From assembly GCA_964476185.1 (NCBI GenBank), contig CAYYZO010000010.1, forward strand, positions 1 to 64,000: a stretch of DNA of 64,000 nucleotides, read 5' to 3'. This document shows, one piece after another, positions 52,193 to 60,666 of the stretch. The stretch is from DATNBU01 sp964476185. Its GTDB lineage: Bacteria; Desulfobacterota; Binatia; UBA1149; CAITLU01. The position numbers and the translations under genes are program-made. Numbering within the stretch: position 1 is the stretch's first letter; every line of letters begins with the position of its first letter. The notes beneath the pieces are model-generated. The model did not search any database and had not been told where the DNA came from. It saw only the letters and a list, made by a program, of their open reading frames with translations.

Positions 52193-52767
52193 TTCGTCGT
52201 CCCCTCCTCTTCGACCCGACCGGGGAATTTGCGCCGAAGCGGGAGCCGGGCCCCTTCCTGCAGCGCGCCGTTCGTCGTGAGGCGCCCCCCTGACAGCAAG
52301 CCTCGTGCCGCTTTGGGCCATGTCGTGCTGCCCCGCGCGCATCGGTTCGATTCCTGCCGGGAACTTCGCGTGGTTAGCGGCCCGGACGGCGGGGGGAGGC
52401 TTCACCCCCGGCAACGGCAGGAACACCGGGTCCTGCCGCTCCCTTGGGCACTGCCTGTTCAGGCGGCACACGCCGCGAAGTGGGTCCGTCGGCCACGCGC
52501 GGGGCGCTCCCCGGCACGGAGCCGCTCGTGACCGGCGACCCTGCAGGGGATGGTCCGAACGAGTTCGCTCCTGCCCCCTGCGCCGGCGTGCGGTCGAGCG
52601 AGGTGCCGGGCGAGCGCGGTCGAAGCGCGAGGAGGGACGGCGTGCGCGTCGAACGAGCGAAGCGCGCGGACCGAACCGTTCCAGCAGTCTCGCGAAACCA
52701 GATGCTTACGCGCGACCGGCAACTTGACTGCAACCCAGCGCGCCCCTAGCCTCGCCCGTCCCGAGCC
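52193..52767. other. Long divergent intergenic region
   Basis: These 575 bp separate the porin from a small secreted protein. I find a good promoter at its right end (52724-52752). In the middle there are several short ORFs with no plausible protein character, and an isolated tRNA-like T-loop (52344-52354) that cannot be extended into a tRNA. It may hold porin regulation or a decayed gene. Confidence 0.45.
52724..52752 (+). promoter_or_regulatory. Sigma70-like promoter
   Basis: TTGACT (52724-52729) and TAGCCT (52747-52752) are spaced exactly 17 bp. The predicted start of transcription falls only a few bases before the ATG at 52768, so the message should be leaderless or almost so. This is the clearest promoter in the window. 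Confidence 0.6.
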
Positions 52768-53160
52768 ATGAGGATCTGGAGTCGTCCCACCGCCGCGCGC
52801 ATCCGCACGCTGCTTTCGCTGGCCGCGGTCGTCACGCTCTCGTCGGCGGTGCTGCCGGGCGCAGTGCCGCATCGGGCACGTCCCGTACGCACCGGTGGTG
52901 GACTCGTCCAGCGTCCGGCCGTCTCCCGCTGGAACGGCGGCTCGACCATCGACCCGCACGACCGGATCGCGGTGGTCGCGGCCGCTTCCGTGCGACGCCC
53001 CGCGACGCCAACGGCCGGCAACGGGCGGGCCGTCCCGCCCGCTGCGGCAGCGCCGGCCTCGTGCCTGTGGACCGCCGTCCCCCTGCTTCCTCCTCCGTTG
53101 TCCGCGCACCCGTGGCGCGCGCTGTCGCGCTTCGAGAGCCGGCCACCGCCGATCGCCTGA
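52768..53160 (+). CDS. Small Ala/Arg/Pro-rich probable secreted protein
   Basis: A 130-residue ORF of unknown function. It starts with RIRTLLSLAAVVTLSSAVLPGA, a credible signal peptide, followed by a mature part rich in Ala, Pro, Arg and Thr without recognisable motifs. The upstream promoter with a proper 17-bp spacer supports it being a gene. Low complexity and high GC leave room for it to be a chance ORF. Confidence 0.45.
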   Translation: MRIWSRPTAARIRTLLSLAAVVTLSSAVLPGAVPHRARPVRTGGGLVQRPAVSRWNGGSTIDPHDRIAVVAAASVRRPATPTAGNGRAVPPAAAAPASCLWTAVPLLPPPLSAHPWRALSRFESRPPPIA

Positions 53161-53193
53161 GCTTCCCCCTCCCTCTCCAGCCTCTCCAAACGA

Positions 53194-53206
53194 CGAACCG
53201 GGTTCG
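53194..53206. promoter_or_regulatory. Palindrome upstream of carbonic anhydrase
   Basis: CGAACC-G-GGTTCG is a perfect 13-bp palindrome with a one-base centre in the 134-bp gap before the carbonic anhydrase gene. Its spacing differs from the KstR-like sites, so it would bind another regulator. No promoter pair could be matched. Confidence 0.35.
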
Positions 53207-53294
53207 ACCGCGTGATCGTGGTCGCATCCCGGCGTCTTCCGTCCGGCCGGAGGCGCACTCCGCCCCTCCGCGAACGAGACCCAAGGGACCGAAC

Positions 53295-53966
53295 ATGAGA
53301 AAGCTCATCGAAGGCGCATTGCACTTCCAGGACGAGGTCTTCCTCCAGAACCAGCCGCTGTTCGAGAAACTCGCCAAGGGCCAGTCGCCGCGCTGGCTGT
53401 TCATCGCGTGCAGCGACTCGCGCGTGGTGCCGAGCCAGCTCCTGCAGGCCGATCCCGGCGAACTGTTCATCTGCCGCAACGCCGGCAACATCGTGCCGGC
53501 GCACGGAGAACATTCCGGCGGCGTCTCGGCGACGATCGAGTACGCCGTCCAGGTGCTCAAGGTGCGACACATCATCGTGTGCGGGCACACCGACTGCGGA
53601 GCGATGAAGGCGGTGCTGCACCCGGAGTCCGTCGCCGAGCTCCCCGCGGTCTCGTCGTGGGTCCGGTACGCCGAGCGCGCGCGCGCCGTCGTGCTGGAGA
53701 CCGCCAATGGAGACTCCGAGGAGAGGATGCTGGAGAAGCTGACGCAGGAGAACGTGCTGGCCCAGATCGACAACCTGCGGACGCATCCGCCGGTCGCGGC
53801 CAAGCTGCATTCCAACGCGCTCGAGTTGCACGGCTGGTTCTACGACATCGAGCACGGACGTTTCCTGGTCTGGAACCCCGTGCGAGGGGAATGGATCCCG
53901 CTTGCGGAGTTTGCCGTCTCCGACGCGGTCGAACGCGCAGACCGGATCGAGGCGTCCCGGGGCTGA
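53295..53966 (+). CDS. Beta-class carbonic anhydrase
   Basis: A 223-residue enzyme that interconverts carbon dioxide and bicarbonate. Zinc ligands are Cys39 (with Asp41 and Arg43 in IACSDSRV), His98 and Cys101 in VCGHTDCGAM. ELFICRNAGNIVP and GGVSATIEYAVQVLKV are standard. No signal peptide is present, so it acts in the cytoplasm, for example to feed carboxylases. The start ATG lies seven bases after AAGGGACC. Confidence 0.95.
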   Translation: MRKLIEGALHFQDEVFLQNQPLFEKLAKGQSPRWLFIACSDSRVVPSQLLQADPGELFICRNAGNIVPAHGEHSGGVSATIEYAVQVLKVRHIIVCGHTDCGAMKAVLHPESVAELPAVSSWVRYAERARAVVLETANGDSEERMLEKLTQENVLAQIDNLRTHPPVAAKLHSNALELHGWFYDIEHGRFLVWNPVRGEWIPLAEFAVSDAVERADRIEASRG

Positions 53967-54033
53967 GCCCTTCCGCGCCGCCGGGCCCGAGCTGCTCGCG
54001 TTGCCCGGAGCAGGGACCGAGTCGGGAGTCGTG

Positions 54034-54059
54034 CCGCCGCAGCACGGACGCTGCGGCGG
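54034..54059. terminator. Hairpin between carbonic anhydrase and LLM genes
   Basis: CCGCCGCAG (54034-54042) and CTGCGGCGG (54051-54059) form a perfect 9-bp stem with an 8-base loop in the 101-bp convergent gap. No U-tract follows on either strand, so this is a moderate-strength terminator candidate. Confidence 0.5.
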
Positions 54060-54067
54060 ACTCGGAA

Positions 54068-55072
54068 TCACATGGCGTCGGCGAGCGCGCGCAGGGCCTT
54101 CGGGTCCTGCGTGCCGGCCAGCAGCTTCGTGATCGGGCTCTTCTTCCACGCGTCGAGGCGCTCGCGGATGCGCTCGGGAGGCCCCACCAGCGAGATTTCG
54201 TCGGCGAGCTGGTTCGGCACGGCCTCGGCGGCCTCGGCGCGTTTCCCCTCGAGGAACAGCCGTTGGACCTCGTTGACCTCGCGCTCGAACCCCATGCGGC
54301 CCATCAGGTTCAGGTGGAAGTTCTTGTCCTTCGCGCCCATGCCGCCGATGTAGAACGCCAGCATCCACTTCACGGGGATCAGGCAGCTCTCGATGTCGTC
54401 GCCGACGACGACCTGCACCGTGCACGCGATCTCGAAGCCCGGACGCAGGTGCTGCAGCGATTCCTCGTAGACGTGCGTGCGGTACGGCGAGAAGAAGAGC
54501 GGAAGCCACCCGTCGCCGATCTCGGTCGCGAGCTTCACGTTCTTCGGCCCCTCGGCGCCGAGATAAATCGGGATGTGCTCGCGCAGGGGGTGCGTGATCA
54601 TCTTGAGCGGCTTGCCGAGGCCCACCGAACCCGGACCGTTGTACGGCAACTGGTAGTACTTGCCGTCGTAGGTGAGCGGCCCCTCGCGCTTCCAGACCGC
54701 GCGCAGGATCTCGATGAACTCGCGGGTGCGCGTGAAGGGCTTCGCGAACGGCATGCCGTACCAGCCTTCCACGACCTGCGGTCCCGAGACGCCGATCCCG
54801 AGGATCAACCGCCCGTTCGACATGTGGTCGATCGTGGCCGCCGTCATCGCCACGCAGGCCGGCGTCCGCGCGGAGATCTGCACGACGCTGGTCCCGAGCT
54901 GGATGCGCGTCGTGTTCGCGCCGATCCAGCACAACGGGGAGAACGCATCCGATCCGTAGGCCTCGGCCGTCCAGACCGACTCGTACCCGAGGCTTTCGGC
55001 CTCCTGCGCGAGCGAGACGAAATCCCAGGGCCCGCCCGTCTGCCAGTAGCCGACCATCAAACCGAGCTGCAT
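54068..55072 (-). CDS. LLM-class flavin/F420-dependent oxidoreductase
   Basis: A 334-residue luciferase-like monooxygenase. MQLGLMVGYW starts the TIM barrel; SLAQEAESLGYESVWTAEAYGSDAF, DHMSNGRLILGIGVSGPQVVEGWYG, REFIEILRAVWKREGPLTYDGKYY and PIYLGAEGPKNVKLATEIGDGWLP are typical of the F420-dependent methylene-H4MPT-reductase-like LLM group. Small-molecule redox or oxygenation is expected; the cofactor (F420 or FMN) cannot be decided. It is downstream of the O-methyltransferase gene on the same strand (89 bp gap). Confidence 0.9.
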   Translation of the reverse strand: MQLGLMVGYWQTGGPWDFVSLAQEAESLGYESVWTAEAYGSDAFSPLCWIGANTTRIQLGTSVVQISARTPACVAMTAATIDHMSNGRLILGIGVSGPQVVEGWYGMPFAKPFTRTREFIEILRAVWKREGPLTYDGKYYQLPYNGPGSVGLGKPLKMITHPLREHIPIYLGAEGPKNVKLATEIGDGWLPLFFSPYRTHVYEESLQHLRPGFEIACTVQVVVGDDIESCLIPVKWMLAFYIGGMGAKDKNFHLNLMGRMGFEREVNEVQRLFLEGKRAEAAEAVPNQLADEISLVGPPERIRERLDAWKKSPITKLLAGTQDPKALRALADAM

Positions 55073-55161
55073 CGCGTGTCCTCCGTGTGCTTGCGTGAGC
55101 GCGCCGTCGTCGAACGGAGCGAGGGGCGACTCCTGCCCGGCCGCCGGCCCCGAGGCAAGCC

Positions 55162-55824
55162 TCACTTCTTGCGGATCATCGACAACCCGTCGCCGATCGT
55201 CAGCATCACGACGTCGACGCGACGGTCGGAGGCGACGAAATCGTTGAACTCCCGGATCGCCGTCACGTCCTCCCCCTCCATCGAAGGATCGGCCACCGTC
55301 CCCATCCACAGCACGTTGTCGACGAAGATCACTCCGTTCGGCCGAAGTCGTTTCAGGATTTCCTCGTAGTAGGTGCGATAGCCGCCCTTGTCGGCGTCGA
55401 TGAACGCGAGATCCCAGACGGGGTCCGCGGGCAGGGCGGCGAGCGTCTCGGCGGCCGGCGCGAGGTGGAGCTCGATGCGGTCGTCGAGTCCGGCTTTTCT
55501 CCAGTAGCGTCGTGCGATCGACGCCCACTCCTCGCTGACGTCGCAGCACACGAGCTTCCCGTCCGCAGGCAGCGCGCGCGCGAAGCACAGGGCCGAGTAG
55601 CCGGTGAACGTGCCGACCTCGAGGATCCGCTTCGCGCCGAGCACGCGCGCGAACTGCTCGAGGAAGGCGCCCTGCTCCGGCGAAATCTGCATGATCGAGA
55701 CGAAGCCGAGCCCCTCGGTCTCGGCGATGAGCTCGCGCTGCACCGGATCGACGGGGGCGCTGTGGTCGACGACGTAGCGCTGGATCTCGGGCGTCAGGTG
55801 GAAGGCCTTGGGGATCTCGGACAT
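55162..55824 (-). CDS. Class I O-methyltransferase (CCoAOMT/COMT-like)
   Basis: A 220-residue SAM-dependent enzyme. ILEVGTFTGYSALCFARALP is the SAM loop, CCDVSEEWASIARRYW holds the acidic ribose-binding residue, and DLAFIDADKGGYRTYYEEIL and VIFVDNVLWMG are metal- and substrate-site strands of the cation-dependent catechol/caffeoyl-CoA O-methyltransferase group. It is divergent from the ring-cleavage operon across a KstR-like palindrome. It may methylate a catechol intermediate or an unrelated phenol. Confidence 0.9.
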   Translation of the reverse strand: MSEIPKAFHLTPEIQRYVVDHSAPVDPVQRELIAETEGLGFVSIMQISPEQGAFLEQFARVLGAKRILEVGTFTGYSALCFARALPADGKLVCCDVSEEWASIARRYWRKAGLDDRIELHLAPAAETLAALPADPVWDLAFIDADKGGYRTYYEEILKRLRPNGVIFVDNVLWMGTVADPSMEGEDVTAIREFNDFVASDRRVDVVMLTIGDGLSMIRKK

Positions 55825-55927
55825 GGGGGGTCCTCCTCGTGGGCGTTCTGGCGGCGGTCCCGGAAGGGGGGTCCGCCCCGAAACCGGAAAGTCCTTGCAG
55901 GGCGGCTACTTTCGGCGCCGACCGTTT

Positions 55928-55969
55928 TAGAACATGTTCTTGCTTCAGGCTGCGGCCTGAGGGTAGCAT
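55928..55969 (+). promoter_or_regulatory. KstR-like operator with promoter of the ring-cleavage operon
   Basis: AGAACATGTTCT (55929-55940) is a perfect 12-bp palindrome; with flanks it matches TnnAACnnGTTnnA at all but the last base (55928-55941). It overlaps a possible -35 TTGCTT (55940-55945), followed after 18 bp by TAGCAT (55964-55969), pointing to the NTF2-like gene. A small hairpin (TCAGGC ... GCCTGA) fills the spacer. The divergent O-methyltransferase gene starts 105 bp away. Confidence 0.6.
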
Positions 55970-56094
55970 CGGCCCCCGCCGACGACAGCGAGGCCAGCCG
56001 CGGACGGTGGCCGCGCCCACGACCGCCGGCCGAACCGTGCAGGCCGGCGGGCCACTCGCCGGACGGCCCAGACGCAAGGAGCGACCCGAACACC

Positions 56095-56499
56095 ATGGGA
56101 GCCACCCCCGAAGCCAACAAGCAGCTCATCCGCGAGTACTTCGACGCCGTCTCCAGCGGCGCCGGCGACAAGCTCGCCGCCGCCTTCGCCGACAACGTCG
56201 TCTGGTGGGTGCCGCCGTCCTCCCCGATGGCCGGGACCTATCGCGGCAAGGAGGCCGTCTTCGGCATGTTCGCGAAGGGCGTGTCGCTGTACGCGCCGGA
56301 GCCGATGAAAATCGAGATCCTCGGCATGGTCGCCGACGACCGCAAGGTCGCCGCCGAGGTCCACATCACCGCGAAGACCGCCAAGGGAGCGGACTACTCG
56401 AACTACTACCACTTCCTGTTCGAAGTCGAGGGCGGGCAGATCCACGGCGTCAAGGAATACGTCGACACGCTCTACGCGCAGCGGACCCTGTTCTCATGA
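56095..56499 (+). CDS. NTF2-like / SnoaL-fold protein
   Basis: A 134-residue protein of the NTF2/SnoaL fold: NKQLIREYFDAVSSGAGDKLAAAFADNVVWWVPPSSPMAG, GKEAVFGMFAKGV and YYHFLFEVEGGQIHGVKEYVDTLYAQR. These are the landmarks of ketosteroid-isomerase-like enzymes; catalytic function would need a conserved Asp and Tyr that I cannot assign with confidence. Its TGA overlaps the ATG of the dioxygenase (ATGA), and AAGGAG precedes its start. It opens an operon of ring-cleavage and downstream genes under a KstR-like operator. Confidence 0.88.
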   Translation: MGATPEANKQLIREYFDAVSSGAGDKLAAAFADNVVWWVPPSSPMAGTYRGKEAVFGMFAKGVSLYAPEPMKIEILGMVADDRKVAAEVHITAKTAKGADYSNYYHFLFEVEGGQIHGVKEYVDTLYAQRTLFS

Positions 56500-57614
56500 A
56501 GTCCTGGTTCCACCTGAGCAAGGGAGAGGTCCCGCGCCAGGCGCACGTCAACGTGCCGCGCGGCCTCAAGGAAGAAGAGATCGGACGCGGCGGCTTCCAG
56601 GGTCGCGTGGCCGAAGTCTACCGCCGCGGCGAGCCGACGGCCTGGACGCGCGTCGAGGGCGACTTCGCCCCGCTCGACCTCGACGGCGCGCGGATCGACG
56701 CCGGCGACCGCACTGACGTCCGCGGCGGGCCGACTCGCTGCTTTTATAACGAGGACCTCGTCATCTCGGTCAGCCGTCGCAGCGAGCCGATGCCGTTCTG
56801 GGCGCGCAACGCCGACGGCGACGAGATCTGGTTCACGCACAGGGGCCAGGGCGTCGTCGAGACCGAGTTCGGCCCCCTCGATTTCAAGCCCGGCGACTAC
56901 GTCGTGCTGCCGAAGGGCGTCACGTACCGGGTCGTGCCGACAACGCGCGACAACTACTTCCTGCACATCGAGAGCACCGGGGAAATCACGCTCGCGGAGC
57001 ACACGCTGCTCGGCCGCCACAACCCCTACGACCCGACCGTGATCGGCGTTCCCGAGCCCAGGGCCTACGACGACGACGGACGCGAGGAGTACGAGGTGCG
57101 CGTCAAGCGCGCCGGCCAGTTCACCTCGTTCTTCTACGCGCACCACCCTCTCGACGTCGTCGGCTGGAAGGGCGACCTGTTCCCGTTCCGCTTCCACAAC
57201 CTCGACTTCCGGGCAGTGGTCAGCGATCGCAACCACGTGCCTCCGACGGCGTTCGCGCTGTTCCAGGCGCCGGGCTGGGTCATCTGCAACTTCGTGCCGC
57301 GCCCGGCCGAGATGGAGCGCGGCACCGCGCGCCTCCCCTACTACCACCGCAACATGGACTACGACGAGATCGGGTTCCTGCACGACGGCACGATGATGGG
57401 CGCGCCGATGATGAAGGCGACGTTCATGGTCCACCCTCGCGGCTCCGTTCACGGGCCCGGCGAGGATGCGCGTGCGATGGCCGAGCAGCACTGGGACGCG
57501 ATCTCGTACTACGACCTGCAGGCGGTCAACATCGACGCGATCCGGCCGCTGGTGATCGCGCCGGAAGCGCGCGCCACGGCCCGCGACGGCGTGCAGCTCA
57601 TCCAGGGCGGGTGA
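56496..57614 (+). CDS. Homogentisate 1,2-dioxygenase-family ring-cleavage enzyme
   Basis: A 372-residue cupin of the HmgA family, shorter than classical HmgA (about 440). GDEIWFTHRGQGVVETEFGPLDFKPGDYVVLPKGVTYRV is the first cupin; the iron centre is represented by YYHRNMDYDEIGFLHDG (His, Asp/Glu) and SVHGPGED (His). In classical enzymes the acidic ligand is six residues after His; here an Asp is at +6 and a Glu at +7, a feature shared with bacterial relatives of HmgA. It probably cleaves a dihydroxylated ring acid. It is second in the operon, with an overlapping start. Confidence 0.82.
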   Translation: MKSWFHLSKGEVPRQAHVNVPRGLKEEEIGRGGFQGRVAEVYRRGEPTAWTRVEGDFAPLDLDGARIDAGDRTDVRGGPTRCFYNEDLVISVSRRSEPMPFWARNADGDEIWFTHRGQGVVETEFGPLDFKPGDYVVLPKGVTYRVVPTTRDNYFLHIESTGEITLAEHTLLGRHNPYDPTVIGVPEPRAYDDDGREEYEVRVKRAGQFTSFFYAHHPLDVVGWKGDLFPFRFHNLDFRAVVSDRNHVPPTAFALFQAPGWVICNFVPRPAEMERGTARLPYYHRNMDYDEIGFLHDGTMMGAPMMKATFMVHPRGSVHGPGEDARAMAEQHWDAISYYDLQAVNIDAIRPLVIAPEARATARDGVQLIQGG

Positions 57615-57619
57615 TCCCG

Positions 57620-58894
57620 ATGGCGATCGAACTCCTGCGCTACCCGCAACTCGGGCCCAGCCTTTGGTCCTTCGACAGGCTGCCGTCAGGCACCAGCGTC
57701 GAGAACGTCCCGTTGCTCGCCCAGGACCGCGGCGAGTCGCACGGCGTGCTCTACACGCGGGGCGGCGAGAAGACCGTCGTCTGCATGATGCACCCGCGCG
57801 GCGACATGAGCCGGCACTACGCGATCCCGGCGCTGCTCGAGGCCGGCTACGCGGCGTTCGGGCAGGCCGGCCGATGGGTCAACAACGACGTGGGCCTGAT
57901 CCACGAGATGCTGATCCTGGACGTCGCGGCGTCCGTGAAGCACCTGCGCTCGCGCGGCTTCGAGCGCATCGTCCTCCTCGGCAACAGCGGCGGCGGCGCG
58001 CTGTACACCTTCTACCAGTCCCAGGCGTGCACGCCGCCGCCCGCGCGACTGACCACGACGGCCGCCGGCGACCCCCATGACCTGAACAAGTTCGACATGC
58101 CCGAGGCGGACGGTATCGTGCAGCTCGCGACCCACCTCGGCCAGGGCGTGCTGCTGCTTCGCTGCATCGACCCGTCCGTCGTTCGCGAGGACGACCCGCT
58201 GTCGCTCGACCCGTCGGTGGACATGTTCAACCCCGACAACGGGTTCCGTGAGCCGTACGAATCGAGTTCGTACAGCCCGGATTTCCTCGAGCGCTACCGC
58301 GCGGGGCAGCAGGGCCGGGTGATGCGGCTCGACGCGATCGCCCGCAGCCTGCTGCACACGCAGCGCCACCACCAGGCGGAGATGGCCGACGAGAACTTCG
58401 ACGACCTCACGCTGAAACAGAAGCAGTTCGTCTGGCGTCGGGCATTCTGCGGCCGCTTCATGGAGATCCACCGCACCGAAGCGAACCCCGCGTATTGCGA
58501 CCTCTCGCTGCACGCGTCGGAGCGCGATTACGGCTCGTTCTTCTCCCCGCGCCCCGACATCTTCAACTCGATCGAGGCGGGATTCGGCCGGCTGCAGACG
58601 CCGCGCGCATGGCTCTCGACGTGGTCCGGGCTATCGTCGCGCGCGAACACGCTGCAGTGCATCCCGAAGATCACGATCCCGACCCTGGTGATCAGCTACA
58701 CCGGCGACAACGTGGTCTGGATCCCCGACCTGGAGGCCATCCACGCGGCGTCGGGAGCGAAGGACAAGGAGATGCACTACGTGGACGGCGACCACCTCGG
58801 GTTGCCGCCGCGCTGCAAGCCGGACGCGCCCGGCCGCCCCGCCGCCATGGCCATCGTCACGAAGTGGCTGCGCGACCGCTTCCCGGCGGCCTGA
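57620..58894 (+). CDS. Large alpha/beta hydrolase
   Basis: A 424-residue hydrolase. VVCMMHPRGDMSRHY is the oxyanion region, ILLGNSGGGALYTFYQ is the nucleophile elbow G-N-S-G-G, and YVDGDHLGLPPR near the C-terminus supplies the catalytic His. Between lies a large cap with LTLKQKQFVWRRAFCGRFMEIHR. It follows the ring-cleavage enzyme with 5 bases spacing (GTG at 57611 would overlap its stop), so it probably hydrolyses the cleavage product, analogous to meta-cleavage-product hydrolases, though the protein is much larger. Confidence 0.85.
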   Translation: MAIELLRYPQLGPSLWSFDRLPSGTSVENVPLLAQDRGESHGVLYTRGGEKTVVCMMHPRGDMSRHYAIPALLEAGYAAFGQAGRWVNNDVGLIHEMLILDVAASVKHLRSRGFERIVLLGNSGGGALYTFYQSQACTPPPARLTTTAAGDPHDLNKFDMPEADGIVQLATHLGQGVLLLRCIDPSVVREDDPLSLDPSVDMFNPDNGFREPYESSSYSPDFLERYRAGQQGRVMRLDAIARSLLHTQRHHQAEMADENFDDLTLKQKQFVWRRAFCGRFMEIHRTEANPAYCDLSLHASERDYGSFFSPRPDIFNSIEAGFGRLQTPRAWLSTWSGLSSRANTLQCIPKITIPTLVISYTGDNVVWIPDLEAIHAASGAKDKEMHYVDGDHLGLPPRCKPDAPGRPAAMAIVTKWLRDRFPAA

Positions 58895-58904
58895 GGAGCG
58901 AGAC

Positions 58905-59381
58905 GTGGCGGTCGTCCGGTTCGGTCACCTCGGCATCTGCGTCTCGAGCCTCGAGCGTTCCGTGCCGTTCTACCGCGACCTGCTCGGTTTCCGGCCGCTC
59001 ACGCAGACCGACGTGCGCGGGGCCGACGCCGACAAGCTGCTCGGCCTCGCCGGCGTCGACCAGACCACGGTGTTCCTCGAGCGCGACGGCGTGCGGCTTG
59101 CGCTGTTCGAGTTCCGTACCCCGAAACCGACGGGCGGGACGCCGCGCGCGATGAACGAACTGGGCCTGGCCGCGATCATGCTGCGCGTCGACGACCTGGA
59201 CGCGACGCTCGCGAAGGCTCGAGAGGCCGGCGCCGTCGTCCTCGACGAGACCCGCACCGACTACCCGGCCTACGGTTCACGCCTCGTCTTCCTGACCGAC
59301 CCCGACGGCACGCTCATCGAGCTCGTCGAGATTCCCGGAGATCCGTACACCCCGTTCGGCACCCCGTACAGCGGAGCCTGA
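58905..59381 (+). CDS. VOC-family protein (glyoxalase/extradiol dioxygenase fold)
   Basis: A 158-residue VOC fold: FGHLGICVSSLERSVPFYRDLLGF gives a His ligand, and LVFLTDPDGTLIELVE the Glu at the end. GLAAIMLRVDDLDATLAKAREAGA is the second betaalphabeta unit. Two half-sites make one metal site. In this operon it could be a glyoxalase, an epimerase or a small extradiol-type enzyme. GTG start, with GGAGCGAG upstream. Confidence 0.88.
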   Translation: MAVVRFGHLGICVSSLERSVPFYRDLLGFRPLTQTDVRGADADKLLGLAGVDQTTVFLERDGVRLALFEFRTPKPTGGTPRAMNELGLAAIMLRVDDLDATLAKAREAGAVVLDETRTDYPAYGSRLVFLTDPDGTLIELVEIPGDPYTPFGTPYSGA

Positions 59382-59404
59382 CAGCGCCCGAAGGAGACAC
59401 GACC

Positions 59405-60643
59405 TTGAAGCTCGACCTGTTCGCCATGCCCACCATCCCGTCCACGAACGAAGAACGCGCCACGCTGCGGCCGATCGGGCGCAGCACGGAGCGCTACCAG
59501 ATGATGCTCGAGGAGCTGCGAAGCCTGTGCATCCTGGCGGACCAGCTCGGCGTCGACGCGTTCTCCACGACCGAGCACCACTTCCACACCGAAGGCGGCG
59601 AGGTCTCCGTGAACCCGGTGCTGCTGTACGCGGACTTCGCGGCGCGCACGAAGAACATCACGTTCGCGCCGATGTCGATCGTGCTACCGACCGCCGACCC
59701 GATCCGCGTCGCCGAGGACATCGCGATCCTCGACCAGCTCACGAAAGGTCGCGTCGCCGTCGCCTTCGCGCGCGGCTACCAGAAGAAATGGATGAAGGTG
59801 CTCGGCCAGGGGGCCGAATCCGCCACCGGCATGGGCGACAAGAGCGACCAGGCCAACCGCGACATCTTCGACGAGAAGCTCGAGATCGTGCACAAGGCCT
59901 GGACCGAGGACTGCTTCTCGCACGACGGCTCCCACTACAAGGTGCCCTACCCGTTCGAAGGCATCGAGGGCTGGGCGGCGCCGGAGTGGACGCGCGCGTA
60001 CGGCGCCGACGGCGAGATCGACGACAAGGGCGTGATCCGCAAGATCGGCGTCGTGCCCCGCCCGTACCAGCAGCCGCACCCGCCGGTGTGGGCGCCGTTC
60101 ACGCTTTCGGAGAAGTCGCTGATCGACTGCGCCCGGCGCGGAATCATGCCTTGGGTGTTCGAGTCTTCCCCCGAAGGCTTCCTCAAGTGGGCGACGCTCT
60201 ACCGCGACGAAGCGACGAAGGCCGGCCACGACCTGAAACTCGGCCAGCGCCTCGGCGCGGTGCGAGCGATCACGATCGGCAAGACCCGGGAAGAAGCCTT
60301 CGAGCTGGCCGCGAAGACGACCGGCTACGAGTACCACCACTACTTCAACCTGTTCGGGTTCGGCGAGGTGTTCCGCGTCCCGTCGGACGACAAGAGCGTG
60401 ATGCCGCTCAAGTTCCAGGACGAACGCGCCGCCACGCAGCGGATGATCGACCGCGGCTACCAGCTCTGCGGAACCGTCGACGACGTGAAGAGGCAGCTCG
60501 CGGCGCTCGTCAAGTGCCACGGCGACGGCGACCTCGACTGGATCTCGTGGAACTTCTTCTACCAGGGCACGGTCCCCATGGACGTGCAGGCCGAGCAGCT
60601 CGAGCTGTTCGTGACGAAAGTCCTGCCCGAGTTCCACTACTGA
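59405..60643 (+). CDS. LLM-class flavin-dependent oxidoreductase, long form
   Basis: A 412-residue LLM protein. MLEELRSLCILADQLGVDAFSTTEHHFHTEGGEVSVNPVLLYADFAARTKN contains the EHHF motif that defines the bacterial luciferase-like LLM type. DQLTKGRVAVAFARGYQKKW, VPRPYQQPHPPVWAPFTLSEKSL and a long C-terminal part follow. It could be an FMN-dependent monooxygenase performing Baeyer-Villiger-like or hydroxylation chemistry. The start is TTG with AAGGAGA upstream. It is the middle of the same operon. Confidence 0.9.
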   Translation: MKLDLFAMPTIPSTNEERATLRPIGRSTERYQMMLEELRSLCILADQLGVDAFSTTEHHFHTEGGEVSVNPVLLYADFAARTKNITFAPMSIVLPTADPIRVAEDIAILDQLTKGRVAVAFARGYQKKWMKVLGQGAESATGMGDKSDQANRDIFDEKLEIVHKAWTEDCFSHDGSHYKVPYPFEGIEGWAAPEWTRAYGADGEIDDKGVIRKIGVVPRPYQQPHPPVWAPFTLSEKSLIDCARRGIMPWVFESSPEGFLKWATLYRDEATKAGHDLKLGQRLGAVRAITIGKTREEAFELAAKTTGYEYHHYFNLFGFGEVFRVPSDDKSVMPLKFQDERAATQRMIDRGYQLCGTVDDVKRQLAALVKCHGDGDLDWISWNFFYQGTVPMDVQAEQLELFVTKVLPEFHY

Positions 60644-60666
60644 ACTCGTCGCCGGGAGTCGCCAAG

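Noticed and set aside
52344..52354. GGTTCGATTCC, a tRNA T-loop-like string
   Set aside because: Flanking bases do not form the T stem, and no acceptor, D or anticodon arm can be drawn around it.
52670..52685. GAACCGTTCC, resembling the KstR-like palindromes
   Set aside because: The half-sites are separated by one base instead of two, so it does not fit TnnAACnnGTTnnA.
52444..52749. A 101-residue ORF upstream of the small secreted protein
   Set aside because: Composition is biased, no ribosome site is present, and it overlaps the promoter at 52724-52752.
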